Of a DNA stretch of 64,000 nt, positions 10,384 through 22,056 are shown piece by piece. Position 1 is the stretch's first letter. Every line of letters begins with the position of its first letter. Both the position numbers and the translations under genes were made by a program. The notes under the pieces are model-generated. The model was not told the origin of the DNA. It was given only the letters and a program-made list of their open reading frames with translations, and did no database searches. This DNA is from Hippopus hippopus (lineage: Eukaryota > Mollusca > Bivalvia > Cardiida > Cardiidae): contig OX328110.1 in assembly GCA_946811185.2 (NCBI GenBank), positions 18,902,456 through 18,966,455 on the forward strand. The letters are read 5' to 3'.

Positions 10384-10456
10384 AACAAAATACTCTCATT
10401 TTTTGAGATGGTATTGGCTGATCAAGAAATTATGGTTCATAAAAATCTTCACGCTG

Positions 10457-10838
10457 TTGATCCCTATACCATACAGTCCTAGGTTTGAGCAATTCTGGGG
10501 GAGGAAGCTTTGGAAAACATTGTGGGAAAATGAGAAAATGCTTGTTACCAGAACTTGCATACCAGAATGGGAGGCAAATCACTCTTTTGGGGAGTGGTAG
10601 CAGTCTGATCTAGACAAACTGTGTTTGGACAGATGCTGTCCGATGACAAATACTTGCACACTAGAATGGGAGACAAATAGCCCTTTTAGGGGAGAGGGAG
10701 CACTCTCTCCTTTTTCTTCAGCATTTTCTTTTACCACAATGTATTCAACCGTATCAGAGAACTTAAGCTCATTTGAACCAATTTTTAATTTGTTGTCTGC
10801 AGATATTTTGAATTTGAACAAGTGAAAATTTTGCCTTT
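10457..10838. mobile_element. P1 copy with ~150 bp inside its palindrome
   Basis: Left half reaches AAAATGCTTGTTACCAG at ~10550, then foreign sequence with a repeated phrase (CCAGAATGGGAGGCAAATCA at 10561 and AGAATGGGAGACAAATAGCC at ~10662), then the right arm resumes CAGCATTTTCTTTTACCACA at ~10719. Confidence 0.55.
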
Positions 10839-11015
10839 TGAAGGCCTTTGAAAACATTGTGGTAAATTGTGCTGGTAACCAGCATTTTCTCCTTTTCCCA
10901 CAGTGTTTTCTAGCCTTTCAATTCCATGTCCACCATTTTAGCCAAATGTAACTAGTTGTCAGCAAATGCTTTGAATTAAGACAAGTCAAAGATGTAATGA
11001 ATTGGTAAAGAGTTG
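10838..11015. mobile_element. P1 copy lacking its left terminus
   Basis: GAAGGCCTTTGAAAACATTG, reduced left arm, GTGCTGGTAACCAGCATTTT, right end TTGGTAAAGAGTTGAG. Confidence 0.65.
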
Positions 11016-11226
11016 AGTAGTTTAAGGGTAAAAACCCAATTTTATAAACAGGGTAAAGTTAATTTTTGTTGTCTAGTCATTGTTTTTTTTTTCACATTTT
11101 GTGTTCATTTGTTTATAGTTTTTATGTTGTTACAAAGTTTTTAATGGTTTTCAGTTTGTATTCAGTGGCCCTTCATCTGTTCTTACAGTGGTGAAGTGAT
11201 TGGGTACTTAGGTTTAGAAGTGTGAA

Positions 11227-11460
11227 TAAATCCTTTACCATACAATTTGATGTTTTAATGATCATGACTTTGAGAGAGGACTTCTGAAAACATTGTGGGA
11301 AAAGGAGAAAATGCTGGTAACCAGCATTTTCTCCTTCTCCCACAATGTTTTCTGTCCTGTCTAGGACAAATCTTATCAATTTGAGACACATTTCAATTGT
11401 CACCTGTAAATGCTTCCAAATTGCACAAGTTTAAAATTTTGTGTTATGGTACAGAATTAA
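11227..11460. mobile_element. P1 MITE copy
   Basis: Short-arm-first, intact palindrome (GCTGGTAACCAGC), right end TGTTATGGTACAGAATTAA. Confidence 0.8.
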
Positions 11461-11887
11461 ACCATTTCATGCTTAGGAAAGCTGTGTGAGCATTTTAGAT
11501 CAAGATCAGATTGCATAAAGCCTGTATCTGAATCTCCACTGTATCAATAATTTATGAGATATTCTTGCCACAATAGTCACCATGAGCAACTTTATGATTT
11601 GTTATTGGTTAAAAAAAAGGCATAACCTTTCATGGTGTAAAAATGCGTCTACTTGGAAATTAGTCACCAGTTATTACACAGGATACCTCCAAGATTAAGT
11701 TTAGCAAGTATAAGTGACCTAAAGGAGAAAATTGGAAGCAAAGGAAAAGTCTTTTTGAATGAATGGAAAACAATGTGAAGAAAGGAGCAGTTTCTCATTA
11801 CATGCAATAGCTCCTTATAACAAAATGTTTTCAAAAGCAATCTGCTAGAGGAATATACAGACTTTTACTTCCCCAGGTATAAATAAG

Positions 11888-12133
11888 TTAACCCTATGCC
11901 AAACAACAGATTTTGGATTCATCCAAAACATATCGTCTGCAGATGACAAATTTAAAAGTGTTGACAATGAACTCAAGTTCTTTGACATGGTAGAAAACCT
12001 TCTGGGGGAAAAAGGAGAAAATAATGGTAAAAGGAGAAAAAAATGGTTACCATTATTTTCTTCTTCTTCTACTATGTTTTGTAAAGACTCCTTCCTCCTT
12101 GTTGAAATATAAGATTGTGTGGTAAAGGGTTAC
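11888..12133. mobile_element. P1 MITE with altered palindrome
   Basis: Long-arm-first; the left palindrome arm carries a small internal duplication (AATGGTAAAAGGAGAAAAAA) and the centre reads ATGGTTACCAT, both arms having lost the GC pair of GCTGG/CCAGC. Confidence 0.7.
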
Positions 12134-12189
12134 AATAGATGCCGACGATGTAAGTTTGTAGTGTTCCAGTTCCCGTAAAACTTCAAAAT

Positions 12190-12310
12190 GCAAAACCTAA
12201 CTTCTTTTACTTTGGCAGACAGTTTAGATCAAGATCAGACTGCACAGAACATGCAGTCTGATCTTGAATCTACACTGTTAACTATTCAGCAAGACAGTGC
12301 GACCTTAACA
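12190..12310. mobile_element. P2 hairpin element
   Basis: TTTAGATCAAGATCAGACTG .. CAGTCTGATCTTGAATCTAC round a GCACAGAACATG loop; outer ends unclear. Confidence 0.6.
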
Positions 12311-12360
12311 GCATTATAATTCCAATATCTGTGTCTTTATTGAAAATTTATGTGTAGTAA

Positions 12361-12582
12361 TTAACTCTTTATACCGAACAATCACATTTTTTTGACCCCG
12401 ATGAAGAAGGCTTTCAAAAACATTGTGGGAAACAAAGAAAATGCTGGCCATCAGTATTTTCTCCTTTTCTCATAATTTTTCTACCCTTTATAGCCAATTC
12501 TCGTCTATTGAGCAATACTTGTGTTCTGCAAATTCTTAGAATTTGGACAAATCTAAAACTTTTTCACCTGATAAAGAGTTTA
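12361..12582. mobile_element. P1 MITE copy
   Basis: TTAACTCTTTATACCGAACA start; weakened palindrome (GCTGGCCATCAGT); ends GATAAAGAGTTTA. Confidence 0.7.
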
Positions 12583-12708
12583 GCATTGTAATGGTAATAT
12601 TAACATTCATTTCATATACAGCTCAGTTCTTGCCACATGTTTACTAAAAACAGTGCTCAATAAATACATCATTCTGGATTTGTTCAATTTGTTCGTTTTT
12701 AGTTGGTC

Positions 12709-12926
12709 TTAAACCTTTGCCAAATAACCATGAGTTTTAATGACCCTGAGGAAAAGGGCTATTGTAGACATTGTTTGAAAAGGAGAAAATGCTGGTAATC
12801 AGCATTCTCTCCTTTTCCCATGATGTTTTCTTCCCTTTGAAAGATAAATTTCACATTTTGAGTAACATTTGTCTTCTACAAATGCTTTCAATTTGGACAT
12901 GGCAAAAACACTGTGTTTAAAAGTTA
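12709..12926. mobile_element. P1 MITE copy
   Basis: TTAAACCTTTGCCAAATAAC start, GCTGGTAATCAGC centre, TTTAAAAGTTAA end. Confidence 0.7.
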
Positions 12927-13033
12927 AGCCAGGCAGTGTTTCTACAACGTACAAGTTTGTTTGAAGTCATACCTAGCTTCTAGTCGTATGACAGCAACAC
13001 TTCACTTTCTGAGTTTCCTGTGTTTTACCAGTG

Positions 13034-13229
13034 GGCCTGCATTCACCAACCATTCTTGAGAGTATTCTTTGTGTAACTCTCAAGAATTTTGTAGATTGGA
13101 AAGTAACACAATTTTGATTTGCTGAACCAAATGATTGAGGCCAATCAGAATTTGTGTTACTTTCAAATTTATAAAATTCTTCAGCATAAGACTAAGAATA
13201 TTCTTAAGAATGATTGGTGAATACAGACC
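13034..13229. mobile_element. P4 foldback MITE, second copy
   Basis: Ends GGCCTGCATTCACCAACCAT and TGATTGGTGAATACAGACCT; internal arms AAAGTAACACAATTTTGATT / AATTTGTGTTACTTTC mirror the copy at 1314-1500. Confidence 0.75.
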
Positions 13230-13231
13230 TA

Positions 13232-13548
13232 GAAGTAGGACTGAGCCCATCTGCTCAGTTAGTTACATACAGACATGAAACCAAGAGCCCCTGGTTGGAT
13301 TCCCAAGCATGGCAAATTTCTTTACATGGGTTGATGATGGTCATTGTGACAGGATTTATTCCTCTTTTACTTCTGTACATTGTTTCAATGATGTTTGTGA
13401 AAGAAAGCAGCCCATAAGTGGACAGGGAAGATTACTGTGCTAAGTACTGTACTGGTATGAGAAATTTCAGGAAAGCATGAATAGCTGCAATGGTTGCCAT
13501 AAATTAACCAAAATAAGGCTGCAAATGGTGTTAAATACCAAGCTAATG
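13232..13548 (+). mobile_element. tRNA-derived SINE (family S-b)
   Basis: Degenerate tRNA-like head (CTCAGTTAGTTACATACAGA .. GGTTGGATTCCC), body TGATGGTCATTGTGACAGGA..AGAAAGCAGCCCATAAG, tail region GGAAAGCATGAATAGCTGC..GGTGTTAAATACCA. Relatives lie at 51600-51800, 58305-58575 and 60196-60500. Confidence 0.65.
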
Positions 13549-13869
13549 AAAAGTTACAGGCCATGGTTCAGTCTCAAGGGCAATCCCACATGAACAGTAC
13601 ATGTACTATAGTTATGAAGGCATAGATTTCAGATCCTCTGTATTACAAAATATTACAGTTGCCATTGATCTAAAAAGCTAACATGTAACCTTTATTTAAT
13701 AATCCTGTGTTTGAACAAACCTGTGACAAAGTTTTTTAAGAAAAACATTATCACCAGTCCAATCGATTTATCATTCTGAGCCATCTTGTGCGTATATAAT
13801 TATATGATAAAACAAGAGTGGCAAATTGTTGCAAGATACGCCCATCCCACCGCCAGTTGTCGAGGGGGT

Positions 13870-15420
13870 ATGATAATCGTTAAGGGCAGGTAGTGCAACA
13901 AACATGTTTACCAAGTCTCAAGTCAATTTGACTTGAGGTGACAAAGTTCCGTTCCGGACAACCAAGAAATACTGTAAAAATGAAGATCAAAGTGGAATTA
14001 CTCAAAATCTGTACTAGGTAGAGTTATTGTTCTTGTGCACTGTACTCCGAAATATTGCAACAAACATGCATACCAAGTTTGAAGTCACTCTGACGTGAGA
14101 TGACAAAGTTATATTCCAGACAAGCACTAAATGCTGTAAAAAAAGCGATCAAAGGGAAATAACTCAAAACTCGTGCTAGGAAGAGTTAAGGTTCTTGTGC
14201 ACTGCACTCAGTAAATTTTCAACAATCATGCATACCAAATTTGAAGATGTTCAGAATAGAGATGACAAAGTTATATTCTGGACAAGCAGAAAATGCTGTA
14301 AAAATGACAATCAAAGGGAAATAACTCAAAGACAGCACGAGGTAGAGTTATGCTTCTTTCGCACTGCACTCCGTATTATTGCAACAAACACAAATGCCAA
14401 GTTTCAAGTCAATCGGACTGGAGATGACAAAGTTATGCTCCGGACAAGCAGAAAATGCTGTAAAAATGACGATCAAAGGGAAATAACTCAAAGACAGCAC
14501 AAGGTAGAGTTATGCTTCTTTCACACTGCACTCCATATTATTGCAACAAACACAAATGCCAAGTTTCAAGTCGATCGGACTGGAGATGACAAAGTTATAC
14601 TCCGGACAAGCAGAAAATGCTGTAAAAATGACGATCAAAGGGAAATAACTCAGACAGCACGAGGTAGAGTTATGCTTCTTTCGCACTGCACTCCATATTA
14701 TTGCAACAAACACAAATGCCAAGTTTCAAGTCGATCGGACTGGAGATGACAAAGTTATACTCCGGACAAGCAGAAAATGCTGTAAAAATGACAATCAAAG
14801 GGAAATAACTCAAAGACAGCACGAGGTAGAGTTATGCTTCTTTTGCACTGCACTCCATATTATTGCAACAAACACAAATGCCAAGTTTCAAGTCGATCGG
14901 ACTGGAGATGACAAAGTTATGCTCCGGACAAGCAGAAAATGCTGTAAAAATGACGATCAAAGGGAAATAACTCAAAGACAGCACGAGGTAGAGTTATGCT
15001 TCTTTCGCACTGCACTCTGTATTATTGCAACAAACACAAATGCCAAGCTTCAAGTCAATGGGACTGGAGATGACAAAGTTATGCTCCGGACAAGCAGAAA
15101 ATGCTGTAAAAATGACGATCAAAGGGAAATAACTCAGACAGCACGAGGTAGAGTTATGCTTCTTTCGCACTGAACTCCGTATTATTGCAACAAACACAAA
15201 TGCCAAGTTTCAAGTCAATGGGACTGGAGATGACAAAGTTATGCTCCGGACAAGCAGAAAATGCTGTAAAAATGACGATCAAAAGGAAATAACTCAAAGA
15301 CAGCACAAGGTAGAGTTATGGTTCTTTTGCACTGCACTCCGTATTATTGCAACAAACACACATACCAAGTTTCAAGTCAATCGGACTGGAGACGACAAAG
15401 TTATGCTCTGGACAAAGAAC
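13870..15420 (+). repeat. Tandem repeat, ~161-bp unit, about ten copies
   Basis: The phrase AAGTTTCAAGTCRATSGGAC starts at 14399, 14561, 14721, 14883, 15045, 15205 and 15367: spacings 162, 160, 162, 162, 160, 162. Older, diverged units lie upstream at ~13915, 14075 and 14236. The 160-bp units lack two bases (CTCAGACAGC instead of CTCAAAGACAGC). 162 is a multiple of three, which produces long but meaningless reading frames. Confidence 0.85.
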
Positions 15421-15480
15421 TGGACGCCGCCCACCCGCCATGGGTGATCCCATAATACATCCCGTCTTTGACGGGAGTAT

Positions 15481-16235
15481 AATAACTCAAAAATTAAGCA
15501 AGCAAGAGTTATTATTCATGTGCACTGCAATCCCCCTTGATGAGATCTATCAACCCATGAAATTTGATAACCGTAGCTAGTAGTTTTGGAGACATGCTCC
15601 GGACAAAATTCAAGTATGAAAAAATACAAAGGGCAATAACTCAAAAATTAAGCAAGCAAGAGTTATGATTCATTTGCACTGCACTCCCCCTTAATGAGAT
15701 CTATCCACCCATGAAGTTTCATAACCGTAGCTAGCATAGTTCTGGAGATATGCTTCGGACAAAATTCAAGTATGAATATAAACAAAGGGAAATAACTCAA
15801 AAATTAAGTAAGCAAAAGTTATGATTCCTGTGCACCGCACTCCCCCTTGATAAGATCTATCCACCCATGAAGTTTCATAACCTTAGCTAGTAGAGTCTTG
15901 GAGATACGCTCCGGACAAAATTCAAGTATGAAAAACAACAAAGGGCAATAACTCAAAAATTAAGGAAGCAAGAGTCATGATTCCTGTGCACTGCACTCCC
16001 CCTTGATGAGATCTATCCACCCATGAAGTTTCATAACCGTAGCTAGTATAGTTTTGGAGATATGCTCCAGACAAAATTCAAGTATGAAAAACAACAAAGG
16101 GCAATAACTCAAAAATTAAGCAAGCGAGAGTTATGATTCCTGTGCACTGCACTCCGCCTTGATGAGATCTATCCACCCATGAAATTTCATAACCGTAGCT
16201 AGCATAGTTTTGGAGATATGCTCCGGACAAAGAAT
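15481..16235 (+). repeat. Tandem repeat, ~156-bp unit, five copies
   Basis: AGATCTATCMACCCATGAA starts at 15543, 15697, 15853, 16009 and 16165. Units share GAGTTATGATTC..TGTGCACTGCACTCC with the 161-bp block before it, so the two blocks are diverged relatives. Confidence 0.85.
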
Positions 16236-16545
16236 GGGGACGCCACCCGCCATTCCGCTCACCCGCCCGCCACGGGTGATCCCATAATACGTCCCGTCTT
16301 CGACGGGCGTACAAAAATAAACAACTTTACAAGTCACTTCCATTTTATCGGAGCCTACATGGTGCCAGTAGCGTAGCCAAATCAGAAACTAACCCATTAG
16401 CGGAAAAGAAAAAGAGAAATGTAAGCCTTTACTTAAAATGTGCCTCCATTTGTATAGATGGCTGCCTTTGATTGTGCTGCATATCTGATGGCACTGATTT
16501 TTGTTCACTTGTGGTCCTGGTAACAAGTCTAAACATGGCTTTAAC

Positions 16546-16775
16546 TTAACCCTTTACCAGACGACAAAATTTTAGCCTTCTCCAAATTGAAAAACGTTTG
16601 CAGACAACAATTTCAATGTGGCTTAAATGGTGCAATTGTTCTTTGATAGGGTAGAAAACATTGTGGGAAAGGGAGAAAATGCTGGTCACCAGCATTTTCT
16701 TCTTTTCCCATGATGTTTTCAAAAGGCATCTTTCCCAGGGTTGTTAAAAGTCAGCATTGTGCGGTAAAGGGTTAA
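16546..16775. mobile_element. P1 MITE, near full length
   Basis: Long-arm-first; TTAACCCTTTACCAGACGAC to GTGCGGTAAAGGGTTAA; centre GCTGGTCACCAGC. Confidence 0.85.
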
Positions 16776-17153
16776 AGAACAATGAAGTATTGGTTAAAGG
16801 AGAAAAGTTATGCTGTAAATGAAAACATTTTATTCCATCCTTTGTATGTACTTTAATTTGCAAATCATACAAAATAGCATAATATAAAAGCATATAATAC
16901 ACATACAACAATAACTTCAAGTATTGGTGAGAAAGGCATGTATACCCTAGTAAAACATAATACCAGTTCAATTCAGAAAGGAAGACTAGCAAGACTAGCA
17001 CTCTTGATTGGTGCAGACTAAGCTGTGCCAGCTAATCAGAAGACAGAGTTAGAGTAGATAACAAAGGAATACTGATCTTGACTTGTCAGCAATGTTCATC
17101 CTTAACACTCAAAAAAAATTCAGAATCTTTTTAAGCCTTTTAAAATGCTTTCT

Positions 17154-17393
17154 TTAGCACTTTACCAAACAATCCAGTTACAACAACCCTGAAGAAGATT
17201 GCGCTTGAAATCATTGTTGGAAAAGAGAAATTCTAGTAGTAGTAACCAGCATTTTCTTCTTTTCCCCACATTGTTTTCTATCCTTCAGTAGACAAATACC
17301 AGCTTTTAAGTCACATTGACTATGTCATCTACAAATACTTTGAATTTGAGAAAGTCTAAAATTTTGTTGTTTGGTAGAGTCAATTTCTGATAT
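17154..17393. mobile_element. P1 MITE copy, imperfect palindrome
   Basis: Short-arm-first; centre expanded to TTCTAGTAGTAGTAACCAGC; ends TTGTTTGGTAGAGTCAA. Confidence 0.65.
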
Positions 17394-17486
17394 CTAACTA
17401 TCCCTCTAGTGGTTGACTTCTCTCACCTACAAGCAGACCAACTTTATAACAAAAAAAGAAATTGGGTCAGAATGAACAATTTCTCT

Positions 17487-17697
17487 TTAATTCTTTACTA
17501 CACAGGAAAAATCTATACCTATCCAAACTGAAAGCATCTGCAGAAAGCAATTGAAATTTAGTGCAAACGATGGAATTTGTATTTGATTAGGTAGAAAACA
17601 CTGTGGGAAAAGGAGAAAATGCTGGTTACCACAGTGTTTCCAAAAGTCTTCTTTCACAAAGTTGTTAAAATTCCGAAATTGTGTGGTAAAGGGTTAG
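17487..17697. mobile_element. P1 MITE missing part of its right palindrome arm
   Basis: Intact left arm GTGGGAAAAGGAGAAAATGC, then GGTTACC passes directly to ACAGTGTTTCC; ends TGTGTGGTAAAGGGTTAG. Confidence 0.7.
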
Positions 17698-17699
17698 GT

Positions 17700-18520
17700 C
17701 AAAATCATCCTAATTGATTACAATATTTTTATAGGTTAGGAGATTTTTCGAAGTTGTCTGCAGGAGATTTTCTTCAGGAATTATAACAGTTAATTTTTTT
17801 CTTTTCAAATTGGTCTATTTGACTAGTTTAAGCTTCATAAATCACAAGTTTTCTCCACAATGGGATAGATATGAGTAAAATATTTTGAATCACACACAAC
17901 CTTGTATAGTGCTAACTTGTAAAATAATATTTACCTTATTCTGCCAGCATATTCCCAATTACATGTACAATATAAACATTGAAAACAAAACAGTTGCTTT
18001 CAAGGGGACATCAAATCTGTTTGTAAACAGGTGTCATATCACAAACCTTACTAAATTCTATTCCAAATTTAAAAGACTAGCTCTGATTGGCCGAAACAAA
18101 ATCTATCAGCCAATCAGAAAAGTAGTCTTGGTATTTGGAATAAGAACAACATTTAGAATGAATATGATATACATGTACTGACGGATATAAGTCCTGGTGT
18201 CAAACTACTTCTATGCGAATAAAATTAAAGAAAAGTAGAAATGTGTCAATACGATACATATGGCCAGCAACAAATGAAGTTTAGAAAGGGACATAATTCT
18301 TATTATCTCGGGTGGATTTTACCCTAAACGCAACTATGGAAACCAATTTGGTACAGACTGGATTAACTACACAGAGGTACTATAAACTGAAAGCAGTAAT
18401 ACTATAAACATGTATATCCCAACACACAATCCCTTCTATCATAAATAGTTAGTGCATAAAAACAACTTCAACTGGAGAAATCATTTAGGTACTGCTGGCC
18501 TTCACATTGAACAAAAAATA
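17700..18520. other. Noncoding stretch with one foldback
   Basis: I see no gene. A palindromic element at ~18057-18144 pairs TATTCCAAAT..CTCTGATTGGC with GCCAATCAGA..ATTTGGAATA. Confidence 0.5.
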
Positions 18521-19566
18521 ACTAGAGGCCCTTGAGGACCTGAAATCGCTCTACTGGCAGTGGTTTTGCTTTTTTGCTAGCATACATTATGAATTCATGA
18601 TGCAATAAGAAAAAAGACAAAAAACACACACAAAAAAAGGGGGGGATGTTCTTACAACTGGGCTTGAACCCACTAAGACAGCATAAGTAGGCATGGTGTA
18701 TTTAACAAACGGTGAAAAAAAATGAAGTGCAATTTCTGAAAAATAATTGTTTGGAATCCAGCCAAATTTGATAGGGTTTCGGTACACCTTGTATTAAACA
18801 ATACCAGCAAATTTCCAAGAAATGTGACAAATAATGTGGACTTTGTTGAGTAAACAATACTAAGTTATCAAATGGCTGCTTTTCCTGAACAGATTACTAG
18901 ATTTTCTTCACTTTTAATAGAGTTCAATCCCTTGATGAACCAAACAATCTTTGAAAGTTTCAAAAGAATTTGATCAAAACTGTGGACTTCATTGCCTAAA
19001 CAAGAAATGGAAATTGGCTACTTTTCCCATACTGTTTGTTGGATTTTTTTCAAAATCACTAGGGTTCAAGCTATTGATGAGATAAACAAACTGTGCAAGT
19101 TTCAAGAAAATCTGATAACAAAATTGATGGAGACTTTATCATGTAAAGAATAAATGGAAATTTTTAACTTGAAATGGCTACTTTCCCCAAACTGTTTGTT
19201 GGATTTTTTTCAAAATCAAAAGGCTTCAAGCTAATGATAAGATAAACAAACTGTGCAAGTTTCACGAATATCTGACAACAAATGCAGACTTTATCGCGTA
19301 AACTAGAAATGGAAATTTTCAACTTCAAATGGCTACTTTTCCCATACTCTTTGTTGGATTTTTTTCAAAATCAATATGGTTCAAGCTGTTGATAAGATAA
19401 ACAAACTGTGCAAGTTTCATGAAAATCTGACAACAAATGCAGACTTTATCGCGTTAACAAGAAAAAGACTAACGGATGGACAGACAGACGGACGGATGGA
19501 CAGACGGACGATGAAAACCATACCATGACATAAGCTCTGCTGGCTTTCAGCCAGTAGAGCTAAAAA
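18521..19566 (+). mobile_element. H-type element, CTCTACTGGC ends
   Basis: The head AGAGGCCCTTGAGGACCT forms a weak hairpin and is followed by CTCTACTGGC; the tail has a GACGGACGG microsatellite, CATGACATAAGCTCTGCTGG, and then GCCAGTAGAGCTAAAA, complementary to the head motif. Inside are ~155-160-bp tandem units marked by TTGGATTTTTTTCAAAATCA at 19039, 19199 and 19354. It ends in CTAA, as Helitron-type 3' ends do. Close relative of 32084-33082. Confidence 0.75.
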
Positions 19567-19838
19567 ACCAACATATGAAAGACAGTTATACTGATATGAT
19601 ACAAATTGTACAGCAGCCTACAAAATAAAAGCAGATCTACATTGTTTTTAATCAATTTGTTTTCAGTGCTCAAATCAATGGATCATACAGTCAAATTCCT
19701 CCATTTATAGGCTACAAATTCAGAAACCCAATCCAAAGAACAAGTTTTTACATCCCCATAATAGGATGCTCGTGAAAACACTGTGGGAAAAGTGTTTTTC
19801 TCAATGTTCAATATGACTAAGTTACTGTCAGCCATCTT

Positions 19839-20477
19839 TTAAAGATGCCCGTCTACAGCCGGTGAGCAAAAACGCTGTTAAATTTCAAACAATTTAGAAT
19901 GGTACAGAAATCAGTCCTTTGTGTAAACATGGATAAATTACTGACATATATGGTGTACTTGAAAAAAAGAAACACAGAGATTTGTATTAGAAACCGAACA
20001 CTGGTCAGAAGAAAACTGGCTGATGATCGGAGCTGTAAACAATGGCGGTGCGTCACGGAAATTTATTGTTGGTTTCCGCCTAGAGTCGGATAGGGTGTAA
20101 TTTGCACATATAGGCCGCGACCTCCGTCTGAAAATCGAGACTGCAACAGAGAAGCCTCCATTTTCCTTTGTTTACCTCATTAGACACAGGGCGAAGGTCA
20201 AATATAGTAACATGACAGAATGCATGACCATCATACGAATCTACCCGAGTGTATAACGGACATATCGAAATCTTCGATTCAAAAACTGGAAAAGACGAGT
20301 CTGTTTACATGGAAGGCCGCAACTCAGCGAAATGCATTTTCTATCGACCGTAATCTAAGCAACCTTGCAACCGTGAGGCGCAATATTTGGCATGAAGATA
20401 TGAGAATGACTATAGTTTGATAAAATAAAGACAAAATGAGTTAAAACTGGCTGAAAATGAGTATCAGGGCCTCTTTA
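19839..20477. mobile_element. Family A TTAA element, long form
   Basis: TTAA on both sides with short inverted ends AGATGCCC / AGAGGCCC. It is 630 bp inside and less AT-rich than the surroundings. Shares terminal and internal blocks with the shorter 2316-2656 element (CAGCC..GAG.AAAAA.GCTGTTAAA at the left, GCGCAATATTTGGCATGAAG at the right). No convincing coding frame. Confidence 0.65.
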
Positions 20478-20734
20478 AATCATCAAATCTATAACACTTC
20501 AATTTCTAACAAATGTAATTTCTAAAGTTATTACATCTATTTTCCATTATCTACCTAAATTATTAAGTTATTAAATTAATGCATTTCAATCTAATAATAT
20601 CAATGTTTTGGTAATTTTTTTCTGTATAATAACTAACACGAGTCATTTCAATCAAAAGTCACATTTGTCTTTCAATCATTCATTTTATCTAAGTCATTTA
20701 ATCCATTCGTTTATGTTATTTAAACTACCAGTAT

Positions 20735-20977
20735 ATATGTCAATGCTCAAAAAGATTTTTTTTTCCAACCAGAGATTCCTGTGTTTTAATACATGTAACC
20801 CTAAGAAGACTACTGAAGACATTGTTTGAAAAGAAAGAAAATAATGATAAGCAGAACTTACTTCTTTTCCCACATTTTCTTCCTTTTCATGGACCAATTC
20901 AACCAATCCAGCACGATAAAATTTGTTTTCCGTAAATGTGTTGATTTGGAAAAGTAAAAAATTTTGGTAAAAAGTTA
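20735..20977. mobile_element. P1 MITE, decayed
   Basis: Short-arm-first remnants: CCTGTGTTTTAATACATG, weak palindrome with AATGATAAGCAG, right end TTTTGGTAAAAAGTTAA. Confidence 0.5.
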
Positions 20978-21118
20978 AATCTATGTAATTCATGCCAGCT
21001 TCAGCAAGTTCTGTACCATTAACTTAAACATCTGTGACTTTTTAACACATAACAAAAAATCCTTGTTTCTAATTTAGAGAAAATAAAACAAGATAGAGAA
21101 AGCTATGATTATGAACTT

Positions 21119-21336
21119 TTATTAAGTCAATACCAAACTAGAAAATTTTGGAATAGTTGAAATTTAAAACATTTGCTGATGACAAATCAAATGTGGCTAC
21201 AGTATTTGAATTTGTCTTTGAAAAGATGGGAAAAGAAAGAAAGTGCCTGTCAACATCTAAGTTTTTTTTTTTTGCAATGTTCACAAAGCCTTATTTCTCA
21301 GGGCCATTAAGAAACTAGACCATTTAGTAAAGGTTT
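21119..21336. mobile_element. P1 MITE, decayed long-arm-first copy
   Basis: TTAAGTCAATACCAAACTAG start, AACATTTGCTGATGACAAAT, poor palindrome, TTTAGTAAAGGTTTAC end. Confidence 0.55.
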
Positions 21337-21418
21337 ACACTGTTACCAATATCCAGATTTTTTCTAGACAGAACATATACAACTGTCACATAGGAGAAAT
21401 GTTCAAGGACAAAACTGC

Positions 21419-21645
21419 TTAACCTTTTACCAGATGACAAAATTCTAGCCTTGTCCAAATTGAAAGGATTTGCAGACGACAATTTCAATGTGGCTCAAAT
21501 GGTGCAATTTTTCTTTGATAGGGTAGAAAACATTGTGGGAAAAGGAGAAAATGCTGGTTATCAGCATTTTCTCCTTTTCCCACAATATTTTCAAAAGGCT
21601 GCTTTTCTGGGGTCGTTAAATTGGCATTGTTTGGTAAAGAGTTAA
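21419..21645. mobile_element. P1 MITE, near full length
   Basis: Long-arm-first; TTAACCTTTTACCAGATGAC to TTTGGTAAAGAGTTAA; centre GCTGGTTATCAGC. Confidence 0.85.
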
Positions 21646-22056
21646 TTTGAAAGATAACTTTGCAGAGATAAGAGTAATTGCTTCATTTCCCATGAAGTTC
21701 TAAATGGCCATCTTGTTGCAGGGCTATGAAAAGTGTTGTTGGTTTGGTAACTTGCCAATGCCATTTTCTAAGCAACATTGGAAGAAATTTAACTAAAACA
21801 GAACAACAGTGACCACTATTTAGATTCACAAGTATTTACATTAGAACCGTGAAAACAAAATAAAAGTCCAGGAACACTTAAAAATAAAACAAAATCGAAC
21901 AGAACACATTAACGACATACTACCTAAAACACCAAAGAACACAACTTATTTCTTTCAAAGAACAGTATAAACTTTCTCTGTTTCCCAGTACAATCCAAGC
22001 TGCCAACAGTCTAAGATGCTTTTTTCACCAATTTAATTTGATCGTAGACCTAACAT

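Larger units (their letters stand above)
13811..16316 (+). mobile_element. H-type (Helentron/pearl-like) element with two tandem-repeat blocks and two tails
   Basis: The head AACAAGAGTGGCAAATTGTT includes a small GCAA/TTGC stem and then TACGCCCATC. The tail GGGTGATCCCATAATACGTC ends in the hairpin CCCGTC-TTC-GACGGG followed by GCGTA, the inverted complement of TACGCCC. A first tail (CCCGTC-TTT-GACGGG) already occurs at ~15432-15480, so this is either two joined elements or one with a duplicated end. No protein is encoded. Confidence 0.7.

Noticed and set aside
14195..14749. 184-codon ORF in the 161-bp tandem repeat
   Set aside because: The unit length of 162 is a multiple of three, so a chance open unit stays open; both strands show similar frames and 160-bp units break it.
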